Source of the DNA: Armatimonadota bacterium | GTDB taxonomy: Bacteria > Armatimonadota > UBA10988 | Direction: 5' to 3' | DNA length: 5,685 bases | Assembly (NCBI GenBank): GCA_016183835.1 | Contig: JACPDV010000233.1 | Location: 1-5,685, forward strand | Shown here: in pieces, positions 1-5,685 of the stretch | Position numbering within the stretch: position 1 is the stretch's first letter | Layout: every line of letters starts with the position of its first letter | Notes under the pieces: model-generated | The model's database searches: none | The model's input: only the letters and a program-made list of their open reading frames with translations | What the model was told of the DNA's origin: nothing | Made by a program: the position numbers and the translations under genes

Positions 1-20
1 CGCTCCCTTTCCGCCAGCCG

Positions 21-58
21 GCCGGCTACCCCCTCCTTGCCAAGGAAGGGGCAGGGGA
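21..58 (-). repeat. REP-like palindromic repeat, copy A (inverted orientation)
   Basis: This is the first of four copies of a 37-39 bp palindromic intergenic repeat. Copies B and D read TCACCCC, then a hairpin, then GCCGGA. Copy A is the reverse complement of that layout and runs from GCCGGC at 21-26 to GGGGA at 54-58. Its hairpin pairs CCTT (35-38) with AAGG (42-45) around a GCC loop, and continues outward as CCCCT/AGGGG with one bulged A. It is the most degenerate copy: the inner arm lacks the TG expected in GGGGTGA. It faces copy B across a 37-bp spacer. Repeats of this type are known in many high-GC genomes and are non-coding. Confidence 0.75.
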
Positions 59-95
59 GGTCCCGTCTGCGGCACAGCATTCCACGGTGAGGACC

Positions 96-134
96 TCACC
101 CCAGCCCTCTCCTTGGCAAGGAGAGGGGGCCGGA
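96..134 (+). repeat. REP-like palindromic repeat, copy B (direct orientation)
   Basis: The layout is TCACCCC (96-102), hairpin, GCCGGA (129-134). The stem is perfect over 10 bp: CCCTCTCCTT (105-114) pairs with AAGGAGAGGG (118-127) around a GGC loop. Just upstream lies an extra palindrome, GGTGAGG (86-92) and CCTCACC (94-100), which looks like a second partial copy of the inner arm. With copy A it forms an inverted doublet of about 114 bp (21-134). Alternative start codons inside it (GTG at 87, TTG at 113) open frames that are repeat sequence and not genes. Confidence 0.85.
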
Positions 135-153
135 GTGGAGGGCCGCCGCGGCC

Positions 154-182
154 TTTACGCCACTCCCCCGCAATGCTACACT
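154..182 (+). promoter_or_regulatory. Candidate sigma-70-type promoter for xylB
   Basis: TTTACG at 154-159 matches the -35 consensus TTGACA at 4 of 6 positions. After a 17-bp spacer, TACACT at 177-182 matches the -10 consensus TATAAT at 4 of 6, and it is preceded by the extended -10 dinucleotide TG (174-175). Transcription would start near 188-190. That leaves a short leader carrying the ribosome binding site at 196-200. The fit is moderate, and the consensus of this organism's main sigma factor is unknown. Copy B ends about 20 bp upstream of the -35 box. Confidence 0.4.
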
Positions 183-195
183 CCCCGCCGACCTC

Positions 196-200
196 GGAGG
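196..200 (+). promoter_or_regulatory. Ribosome binding site that fixes the xylB start
   Basis: GGAGG lies 5 bases before the ATG at 206. It is the only strong Shine-Dalgarno match near the candidate starts. It selects ATG 206 over the in-frame ATG at 173 and TTG at 113, both of which would add residues with no counterpart in the kinase family. Confidence 0.8.
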
Positions 201-205
201 CGGAC

Positions 206-1753
206 ATGGCCGCGCTTCTCGGCATCGACATCGGCACCACCGGCACCAAGACCATCCTGCTCGACCCCGACGGCGGGCGCATCGTCGCCAGCGCCGTCGC
301 CGAATACCCGCTCCACACCCCGCGGCCCGGCTGGACCGAGCAGGACCCCGTCGACTGGTGGAACGCCGTGGTCGAGACCATCCGCGCCGTGCTCGACAAG
401 TCGCAGGTGGACCCGGCCGACGTGAAGGGCATCGGCCTCAGCGGGCAGATGCACGGCTCCGTGTTCCTCGACGCCGGCGGCAACGTGATCCGCCGCGCGC
501 TCCTCTGGAACGACCAGCGCACCGGCGCGCAGTGCGAGTGGATCACCCGGGCCGCGGGCAAGGAGCTGCTCGAGCACGAGATCTGCAATCCCATCCTGAC
601 CGGCTTCCAGGCGCCGAAGATCCTCTGGCTCCGCGACGAGGAGCCGGCCAACTTCGACCGCGTGCGCCACGTGCTCCTGCCCAAGGACTACATCCGCTGG
701 CGGCTCACCGGCGAGTGGGCCGGCGAGGTCAGCGACGCCGCCGGCACGGCGCTGCTCAACGTCCCCGCGCGCGACTGGTCCACCGCCCTGCTCGAGAAGC
801 TCGGCCTGCCGCTCAACTGGTTCCCCAAGGTCCATGAATCGCCCGAGGTGAGCGGTCACGTCACCCCGGCGGTGGCCGAGCTGACGGGCCTCCGGGCCGG
901 CACGCCGGTGGTCGGCGGCGCCGGCGACTGTGCGGCGGGCGCGGTGGGCTGCGGCATCGTGCGGCCCGGCCTGGTGTGGGCGAGCACGGGCACGAGCGGC
1001 GTGATCTTCGCCTCGGCCGACGAGCCGCGCACCGACGAGCATCTGCGCACCCACACCTTCTGCCACGCGGTGCCGGGCAAGTGGCACGTGATGGGCGTGA
1101 TGCTCAGCGCCGGCGGCTCGCTGCGCTGGTTTCGCGACGCGCTGAGCAGCGCGGAGAAGAGCGTGGCGGGGTACACCGGGCAGGACCCGTACGAGATCAT
1201 CTGTGCCGAGGCCGCACAGGCGCCGGCGGGCTGCGAGGGGCTGGTCTTCCTCCCCTACCTCACCGGCGAGCGCTGCCCTTACCCCGACCCGGCGGCGCGC
1301 GGGGCGTTCCTCAACATCAGCCTGCGCCACGACCGGCGGCATTTCGCCCGCGCTGTGTTGGAGGGGGTGGCCTACGGCCTGCGCGACTCGTTCACCATCT
1401 TCCGCCAGAGCGGCGTGCCCATCGAGGAGGTGCGGGCCAGCGGCGGCGGTGCCCGCTCGCCGGTGTGGCGGCAGATCCAGGCCGACGTGTTCGGCCTGCC
1501 GCTGAGCACCATCAACATCGAGGAAGGCCCGGCGCTCGGCGTGGCGCTCCTGGCGGGCGTGGGCGCGGGCATCTGGGAGAGTGTCGAGAGCGCCTGCGAC
1601 CAGGTCATCCGCACGGTCAGCGTGACCGAGCCGAACCCGGACAACATGGCGATCTACGAAGACTACTACAACGACATCTTCCAGACCGGGTGGCTCTGCC
1701 TGCGGATGGAGTACCAGCGGGCGGCGGAGCTGGTGGAGCAGTACGCGCAGTAG
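206..1753 (+). CDS. xylB: Xylulokinase (FGGY carbohydrate kinase family)
   Basis: This cytoplasmic enzyme transfers phosphate from ATP to D-xylulose, giving D-xylulose 5-phosphate for the pentose phosphate pathway. The 515-aa product is a normal to slightly long length for the family. Both FGGY domains are intact. The N-terminal domain (about residues 3-248) has the phosphate-binding GIDIGTTGTK at 6-15 (Asp8), the substrate-site GLSGQMHG at 77-84 and GGAGDCAAGAVG around Asp241. Asp241 aligns with the catalytic base of E. coli XylB (Asp233). The C-terminal domain has TGTSG at 261-265, LPYLTGER at 349-356, GGGARSP at 413-419 and GVALLAG at 445-451. The GQMHG and AAGAVG motifs point to xylulokinase over glycerol or gluconate kinase, although some close relatives act on other ketoses. 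The start at ATG 206 is supported by GGAGG 5 bases upstream and by family alignment at the GIDIGT strand. The gene is alone between two repeat doublets: no xylA or transporter gene is in view, so its pathway context cannot be confirmed here. Confidence 0.95.
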   Translation: MAALLGIDIGTTGTKTILLDPDGGRIVASAVAEYPLHTPRPGWTEQDPVDWWNAVVETIRAVLDKSQVDPADVKGIGLSGQMHGSVFLDAGGNVIRRALLWNDQRTGAQCEWITRAAGKELLEHEICNPILTGFQAPKILWLRDEEPANFDRVRHVLLPKDYIRWRLTGEWAGEVSDAAGTALLNVPARDWSTALLEKLGLPLNWFPKVHESPEVSGHVTPAVAELTGLRAGTPVVGGAGDCAAGAVGCGIVRPGLVWASTGTSGVIFASADEPRTDEHLRTHTFCHAVPGKWHVMGVMLSAGGSLRWFRDALSSAEKSVAGYTGQDPYEIICAEAAQAPAGCEGLVFLPYLTGERCPYPDPAARGAFLNISLRHDRRHFARAVLEGVAYGLRDSFTIFRQSGVPIEEVRASGGGARSPVWRQIQADVFGLPLSTINIEEGPALGVALLAGVGAGIWESVESACDQVIRTVSVTEPNPDNMAIYEDYYNDIFQTGWLCLRMEYQRAAELVEQYAQ

Positions 1754-1763
1754 TGGCCGGGCT

Positions 1764-1800
1764 TCCGGCTCCCTCTCCCCGCGGGAGAGGGTTGGGGTGA
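1764..1800 (-). repeat. REP-like palindromic repeat, copy C (inverted orientation)
   Basis: It runs from TCCGGC (1764-1769) to GGGGTGA (1794-1800), the reverse complement of the B/D layout. The stem is a perfect 9 bp: CCCTCTCCC (1771-1779) pairs with GGGAGAGGG (1783-1791) around a CGC loop. It begins 10 bases after the xylB stop codon. The hairpin is strong enough to slow RNA polymerase or protect the mRNA 3' end, but no T-run follows it, so it is not a canonical intrinsic terminator. Confidence 0.88.
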
Positions 1801-1849
1801 GGGCGCCCAACGAGTCGCGATTCGCCACGCCCTGGCCCACCGCAGACGC

Positions 1850-1886
1850 TCACCCCCGCCCTTTCCCGGCGGGAGAGGGGGCCGGA
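1850..1886 (+). repeat. REP-like palindromic repeat, copy D (direct orientation)
   Basis: The layout is TCACCCC (1850-1856), hairpin, GCCGGA (1881-1886), as in copy B. CCCTTTCCC (1859-1867) pairs with GGGAGAGGG (1871-1879) around a GGC loop, with a single T-G wobble. It is separated from copy C by 49 bp, and the two form a doublet of about 123 bp. The rest of the 218-bp gap between genes (1887-1971) holds no recognisable promoter or RNA gene, only the hairpin noted separately. Confidence 0.85.
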
Positions 1887-1939
1887 TTGCCAGCTCGGCC
1901 CACAAGACTCCGCCCGCCGTGCGATGTCATGAACCCTAG

Positions 1940-1957
1940 CGGGTCCGGCGCGACCCG
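1940..1957 (+). promoter_or_regulatory. Hairpin in the leader of the heparinase-family gene
   Basis: CGGGTC (1940-1945) is perfectly complementary to GACCCG (1952-1957) around a 6-base loop, giving a 6-bp stem with five G-C pairs. It ends 14 bases before the ATG at 1972, so in an mRNA it would sit against the ribosome-binding region and could lower translation. It is unrelated in sequence to the REP-like repeats. In DNA this GC-rich, chance hairpins of this size are not rare, so function is uncertain. Confidence 0.3.
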
Positions 1958-1971
1958 TCGGATCTCTACGC

Positions 1972-4596
1972 ATGGCGGGAGTGGCGGCGGCGTGGGCTTG
2001 GGTGGCGGTACTCGCGGCGGACTCTCCGGTCCTCCCGCCGCGTTACGACGCCGGGAACCTGGCCTGGCTGAAGGGCAACACCACCGCCATCCTGGCGCTC
2101 GACGAGGCGCACCTCCTCGCCCTCGTCCCCACGCAGGGCGGGATGTACTTCTGCGGCTGCCCCAACTGCAACAGCGGCCGGCAAGAGGGGCAGCTCAATC
2201 GCTGGTCGCTCGACGACCCCGACCACATCAAGTGCGAGTTCTGCGGGCAGGTCTACCCCTCCGACAAGTACCCAGCCGCCGGCACCGAAGAGCACGCGCC
2301 CCCCGGCGGCGGCATCGCGCGCTACCCCTACTGGGCCGATGCCAAGGGCTACCGCTTCTACTTCCAGGCCCGTGCCGACGACGCCCGGCGGATCTTCTGC
2401 TCGAGCCTGGCCCTGCAGCTCGCGGCCCTCGCCCGCCTGAGCGATGACGCCAAAGCCCGCCGCTACGCCGCGCTGCTGGTCAACCGCTTCGCCGAGGTCT
2501 ACCCGAACTACTGCCTCCGGTTCGACTACCCCTTCCAGCCCAAGGTGATCGAAGACGGCCAGGTGCCGGCGGCGAAGTTCCGGCCCGGGTTCCGCACCGC
2601 GCGCTGGTCGTGGTGGGCCTACATGGACGTGCCCATCGACCTGGTGCAGGCCTACGACCTGACCCGCGACACGGGGATCTACGAGACCCTCGGCGCGGGT
2701 ACCCGGCAGCGCATCGAGGACGGGCTCTTCCGCGTCGCCGTGGAACAGGTCCTGGCCAATCCTGAGACGTACAGCAACATGGGACCCACGGCCTGGTACA
2801 TGGTCCTCGCCGCCGGGCGGGTGCTGGGCGAGCCGCGGTACGTCCACGTCCCGCTCGACCGCCTCAGGCACTTCGTGGCGCAGGGCTTCTTCTACGACGG
2901 CGCTTGGAGCGAGGGCGCGCCGTCGTACCACTCGCAGGTGCTCGGCAGCCTGTCCGAGGTGGCGCGCTATGCGCGGGGCTACAGCGACCCGCCCGGCTAC
3001 CAGCCGCCCGCGGGCGAGACCCGGCTCGACGACGCCGACATCCTCACCGCTGTGCCTCAGTTCGGCCTCAGCCGCGCGACACTGGCGCAGATGGCGCTCC
3101 CCGACGGCCGCTACGTGCCCGTGCACGACACTTGGGCCAATCAGGCGGTGGCCAAGCGCGAGCGCTCGGAGCCCTACCTCTTGGGCGCCCTCGGCCACGC
3201 CTGTCTGGCCCGCGGGGAGGGCGAGGCGCAGGTGCAGACGCACCTCACCTGGTCCGGCAAGTACGGGCACCAGCACGCCGACGGCCTCTCGCTGCTGCTC
3301 TACACGCACGGGCAGGAGCTGCTCTCCGACATCGGCTACACCCACACCGCCTACCGCGCCTGGACGCTGGCCACCCTGGCGCACAACACCGTGTTGATCG
3401 ACACCGCCAGCCAGGTGATCTACGGCCCGCCGGGCTCCGGCACCGGGACGCTGCGCTGGTGCGACCTGAGCAGCCCGGCGGTGCAGGCGGTGTCGGCCGA
3501 CAACCCCACCTGCTACCCCGGCCTGGCCGAGACCTACCGCCGGACCGTGCTCCAAATCGCGCTGGACGACGGTGGAGTGTACCTGGTGGACCGCTTCGAC
3601 GTGGCCGGCGGCGCGCGGCACGACTACCTCCTGTGGGGCAGCACCGACCGACCCCAGACGCTGGCCCTGGAGCCGGCCGCGGAGCAGCCCATCCTGTCAC
3701 TGGTGCCCGCCGGGGTGGAGTGGACCGTGCCCAAGGGCGAGGGTGACTTCAGCACGCTCGAGCCGAAGGGCGCGGCGTACAGCTTCCTGCGCGAGATCCG
3801 GCGCGCCGGCGAGGCGGGGGCGCTGAGCCGGGCGACGTTCACCGGCGAGGGCGCCGGCCTGCGCGCCACGCTGCTCACCGCGCCGGGAGACGAGTTGTTC
3901 ACGGTGGCCTGTCCCGCGATCCGGCCGGCAGGCGAGAACGACGCGAACCTGGAGAAGAGCCTCCGCCGCGGCGTCCTTTGGCGGCGGCAGGCGGCGCAGA
4001 GCCGGTTCGTGGCGGTGGTGGAGCCGTTCGCCCCGGCAAGCCGGGTGGCAGTCGAGCGGCTGGAGCTGCCCGGCTGCGAGGCGGCGCTCCGCGTGACGCT
4101 GCCGGGCGGGCGGCGCGACGTGATCCTGCTCGGCGCGCAAGCGGCCCGGCTCACCGAGGATGGCCTGCCTCTCGCGGCGACCGGCGAGGTCGTGGTGGTG
4201 ACGCTGCGGGTGGGCCGGGCGGAGCGGATCTGGCTGGCCGGGCCGGGCCGGGTGACGGCGGGCGACGCGTCGGCCGAGGCCCGCGCGCCCGAGTCGCTGC
4301 CGGTGACGGGCTACGAGACGAGCGCGCTGGTGGTGAAGGGGACCCTCGCGGCGCCGGCCGGCACCATCCTGATGGTGCGGCACGGCGATGGGAGCGTGTC
4401 GCCCTACACCTTGGCCGGCGTGGAGCCGGCGGGCAACGGGCAGATGCGGTTGAAGCTGAGGGAGCAGAGCGGGTTCCGGCTGGACGCGGACGGCACGGCC
4501 AAGGCGCTGACGCACCCGATGACCGACCGGCCGGGGCCGCACGAGGTGGTGGTGCCGGAGTTCGGGCGCTGGCAGGCGGCGGGCGGAAGGGCGTGA
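1972..4596 (+). CDS. Heparinase II/III family protein (probable exported polysaccharide lyase)
   Basis: The family cleaves uronate-containing polysaccharides by beta-elimination. The substrate here cannot be read from sequence (heparan-like glycan, alginate or other uronan). The 874-aa protein opens with a hydrophobic stretch (about residues 4-16, ending VLAAD), a possible signal peptide lacking the usual basic start. A cysteine cluster follows, C61-x-C63-x2-C66 and C88-x2-C91, which looks like a zinc ribbon. An alpha-helical region (about 120-400) has Asn269 in a YSNMGP context and DGAWSEGAPSYH at 309-320, whose Tyr319 is the likely catalytic tyrosine. The heparinase II/III core has GHQHADGLSLLLY (432-444), LLSDIGY (450-456) and AHNTV (470-474). 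His435, Asp453 and His471 fit the structural zinc site of heparinase II. About 490-874 should be beta-sandwich. ATG 1972 is the first usable start after an in-frame stop at 1930, but its ribosome binding site is weak (GGA at 1960-1962). The gene appears co-expressed with the next one. Confidence 0.87.
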   Translation: MAGVAAAWAWVAVLAADSPVLPPRYDAGNLAWLKGNTTAILALDEAHLLALVPTQGGMYFCGCPNCNSGRQEGQLNRWSLDDPDHIKCEFCGQVYPSDKYPAAGTEEHAPPGGGIARYPYWADAKGYRFYFQARADDARRIFCSSLALQLAALARLSDDAKARRYAALLVNRFAEVYPNYCLRFDYPFQPKVIEDGQVPAAKFRPGFRTARWSWWAYMDVPIDLVQAYDLTRDTGIYETLGAGTRQRIEDGLFRVAVEQVLANPETYSNMGPTAWYMVLAAGRVLGEPRYVHVPLDRLRHFVAQGFFYDGAWSEGAPSYHSQVLGSLSEVARYARGYSDPPGYQPPAGETRLDDADILTAVPQFGLSRATLAQMALPDGRYVPVHDTWANQAVAKRERSEPYLLGALGHACLARGEGEAQVQTHLTWSGKYGHQHADGLSLLLYTHGQELLSDIGYTHTAYRAWTLATLAHNTVLIDTASQVIYGPPGSGTGTLRWCDLSSPAVQAVSADNPTCYPGLAETYRRTVLQIALDDGGVYLVDRFDVAGGARHDYLLWGSTDRPQTLALEPAAEQPILSLVPAGVEWTVPKGEGDFSTLEPKGAAYSFLREIRRAGEAGALSRATFTGEGAGLRATLLTAPGDELFTVACPAIRPAGENDANLEKSLRRGVLWRRQAAQSRFVAVVEPFAPASRVAVERLELPGCEAALRVTLPGGRRDVILLGAQAARLTEDGLPLAATGEVVVVTLRVGRAERIWLAGPGRVTAGDASAEARAPESLPVTGYETSALVVKGTLAAPAGTILMVRHGDGSVSPYTLAGVEPAGNGQMRLKLREQSGFRLDADGTAKALTHPMTDRPGPHEVVVPEFGRWQAAGGRA
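4585..4590 (+). promoter_or_regulatory. Ribosome binding site for the downstream gene, inside the end of the heparinase-family gene
   Basis: GGAAGG lies 8 bases before GTG 4599, normal spacing. The alternative GTG at 4593 would overlap the upstream TGA in a GTGA arrangement, but is only 2 bases from this site. The site therefore favours GTG 4599. Its place within the last codons of the upstream gene points to translational coupling. Confidence 0.6.
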
Positions 4597-4598
4597 CC

Positions 4599-5685
4599 GT
4601 GCGGATCGATACGCTGGTGGCGGAGCCGGGCGAGGCGCGGGTGGGCACCCCGCTGCGGTTCGTCGGCCGCAGCCTCGAGATGGGCGACGCCGAGCTGGCC
4701 CGCAAGCCGCTGGAATACGCCGCGCTGGTAGAGACCACGGCGACGCTCCTGGCGCTGGCGGCGCGGGTCCTGCCGGCGCTGGTGCCCGGCTCGGCAGGCC
4801 GGCTCGACCGCGAGGCGCTGGTCCCGCTCCTCTCCCGCGCGTTGGACGGCGTGGTGCTCGACGAGACGTGGGAGCAGGGGCTCCGCGAGCGGCTGGCGGT
4901 CCAGATCGCCGGCCGCCGGCGCGGGCTGCGGGGCCTCCGGCCCGAGACCGAGGAGGACCGCCGCGAGCAACTGGCGCAACTCCAGCAGGCACTGGTGGAC
5001 ACCCGCCTGGCGACGCTGCAGGAGCCCAATCTGGCGGCGGCGCTGGTGGAGATGCAGACGGACGGCTTCGTGGCGGTGCCCCACGGTCAGCCCGATGCGC
5101 TGTGCCTGCCCGGCGCGGAGCAGGCCGGCCCCGGCCCGTTCCACGCCGCCGCGCTGCGCGAGGGGATCCTGGCTCATCTCGACGAGGTGCAGCGCTGGAA
5201 CCTGCCGGCGCCCGACGCGGCGCGGTTCGCCGCGCTGGCGCGGGAGCACTCCCGCCTCCTCGACGCCGACTCGCCGGCCGAGAACAGCATGCTCAGCGCC
5301 GAGGTGGCCCGCCGCCTCGAGGCCGCACTTGAGTCGGTGAACCACCTGCCCGACACCCGACATGAGCAGCTCCTCGCAATCCTCCTCCGCCACTTCCGCG
5401 CGCCGCAGGCGGCGAGCGGGCTGCTGGACGTGTTCCCGGCGGCCGAGCGGCTCCTCCCGGCGGTGCTCGAGCCGGCCAACGTGGCGACGGTGCTGGAGGA
5501 GATGGCGGACGAGGGTGCGCTCCAGCAGTGTGGCGCGTGGTACCTGGATCCGGCGCTGGCCCGCGAAGCGGCCGCGGCGCCTGAACGGCTGGCGGCGCTC
5601 CGCGCCGACCTCGGGGTGGACCTGGCGCCCGGTCAAACACTCCCGGAGCCGCCCCCGGTCACACCGCCCGCGGACGCGCCGCCCG
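4599..5685 (+). CDS. Unrecognised protein with two similar helix-turn-helix-like segments (3' end beyond the window)
   Basis: I do not recognise this gene. The frame is open from GTG 4599 to the window edge (362 codons) with strong third-position G/C. Its composition is that of a soluble, Ala/Leu/Glu/Arg-rich, mostly helical protein, with no signal peptide or convincing membrane segment (the hydrophobic run at 41-62 is broken by Glu and Arg). Residues 1-25 look like beta strand and 115-135 are strongly charged helix. Residues 140-158 and 290-308 resemble each other (shared L, N, A, L, E, M, G at identical spacing). Each is followed by a short strand-like stretch ending in LCLP or WYLDP, as in a winged-helix domain. 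Residues 345-362 are Pro-rich, probably a linker to a further domain outside the window. It starts 2 bases after the heparinase-family stop codon, so the two are probably co-translated. The alternative starts are GTG 4593 and ATG 4680; the latter lacks a good ribosome binding site. The gene is well supported; its function is unknown. Confidence 0.82.
   Translation, partial: MRIDTLVAEPGEARVGTPLRFVGRSLEMGDAELARKPLEYAALVETTATLLALAARVLPALVPGSAGRLDREALVPLLSRALDGVVLDETWEQGLRERLAVQIAGRRRGLRGLRPETEEDRREQLAQLQQALVDTRLATLQEPNLAAALVEMQTDGFVAVPHGQPDALCLPGAEQAGPGPFHAAALREGILAHLDEVQRWNLPAPDAARFAALAREHSRLLDADSPAENSMLSAEVARRLEAALESVNHLPDTRHEQLLAILLRHFRAPQAASGLLDVFPAAERLLPAVLEPANVATVLEEMADEGALQQCGAWYLDPALAREAAAAPERLAALRADLGVDLAPGQTLPEPPPVTPPADAPP

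Noticed and set aside
113..205. Longer xylB starting at TTG 113 or ATG 173
   Set aside because: TTG 113 lies inside repeat B, and ATG 173 lies within the candidate promoter. Neither has a ribosome binding site, and the added residues do not match the kinase family, which begins at the GIDIGT strand.
1771..1791. Repeat C hairpin as the xylB intrinsic terminator
   Set aside because: The stem is strong but is followed by GTTGGGGTGA with no T-run, and the same element occurs upstream of the gene, so it is better read as a repeat.
176..1840. A 554-codon open frame on the - strand opposite xylB
   Set aside because: Its translation is Arg/Ala/Gly/His-rich with no motif, and it is a by-product of the high-GC third positions of the kinase gene. 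One end reads through repeat C, giving the peptide LTPTLSRGERE, a familiar spurious translation of this repeat type.
21..1886. CRISPR array or phage attachment sites as an explanation of the repeats
   Set aside because: There are only two copies per site, in alternating orientation with internal dyad symmetry and imperfect identity, and no cas or integrase gene is in view.
1797..2447. A 216-codon + strand open frame running from the intergenic repeats into the heparinase-family gene
   Set aside because: It starts between repeats C and D, and its Arg/Pro/Gly-rich translation beyond 1972 is the wrong frame of the heparinase-family gene.
1966..3621. A 551-codon open frame on the - strand opposite the heparinase-family gene
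   Set aside because: It is low in motif content and biased to Val/Ala/Gly/Arg/His. The + strand frame has the full set of heparinase motifs, so this is a compositional shadow.
4404..5636. A 410-codon open frame on the - strand opposite the third gene
   Set aside because: Its composition is rich in Arg, Gln, His and Gly without hydrophobic periodicity, while the + strand GTG 4599 frame reads as a normal helical protein, carries a ribosome binding site and follows the upstream gene directly.

Overview
This is a very GC-rich window (roughly 70% G+C by eye) with three genes in a row on the + strand. I read it as chromosomal DNA of a carbohydrate-degrading bacterium. The heparinase-type protein with an N-terminal cysteine cluster, the xylulokinase and the high GC would fit Planctomycetota, Armatimonadota or a related lineage. 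No ribosomal or other marker gene is present, so this placement is only an inference.

Layout. Positions 1-205 are non-coding and hold a pair of oppositely oriented palindromic repeats (A and B), then a candidate promoter and a strong ribosome binding site. Positions 206-1753 encode a complete xylulokinase (XylB, 515 aa). Positions 1754-1971 are non-coding and hold a second pair of the same repeats (C and D) in the same arrangement, then a short leader with a perfect 6-bp hairpin. Positions 1972-4596 encode a complete 874-aa heparinase II/III-family protein, probably an exported polysaccharide lyase. Two bases after its stop codon a third gene starts at a GTG. It stays open to the window edge (at least 362 codons) and I do not recognise its product.

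How the genes may work together. XylB phosphorylates D-xylulose for the pentose phosphate pathway. The heparinase-family protein would cleave a uronate-containing polysaccharide outside the cytoplasm. Both suit a polysaccharide-using lifestyle, but the 218-bp repeat-filled gap suggests they are separate transcription units. The heparinase gene and the third gene look like one translationally coupled unit.

The least ordinary parts are (1) the two REPIN-like inverted repeat doublets bracketing xylB, whose stems differ by compensating changes, and (2) the unrecognised downstream protein, which carries two similar helix-turn-helix-like segments exactly 150 residues apart and ends in the window with a proline-rich stretch. 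I found no clear sign of a defence system, CRISPR array, RNA gene or transposase gene.
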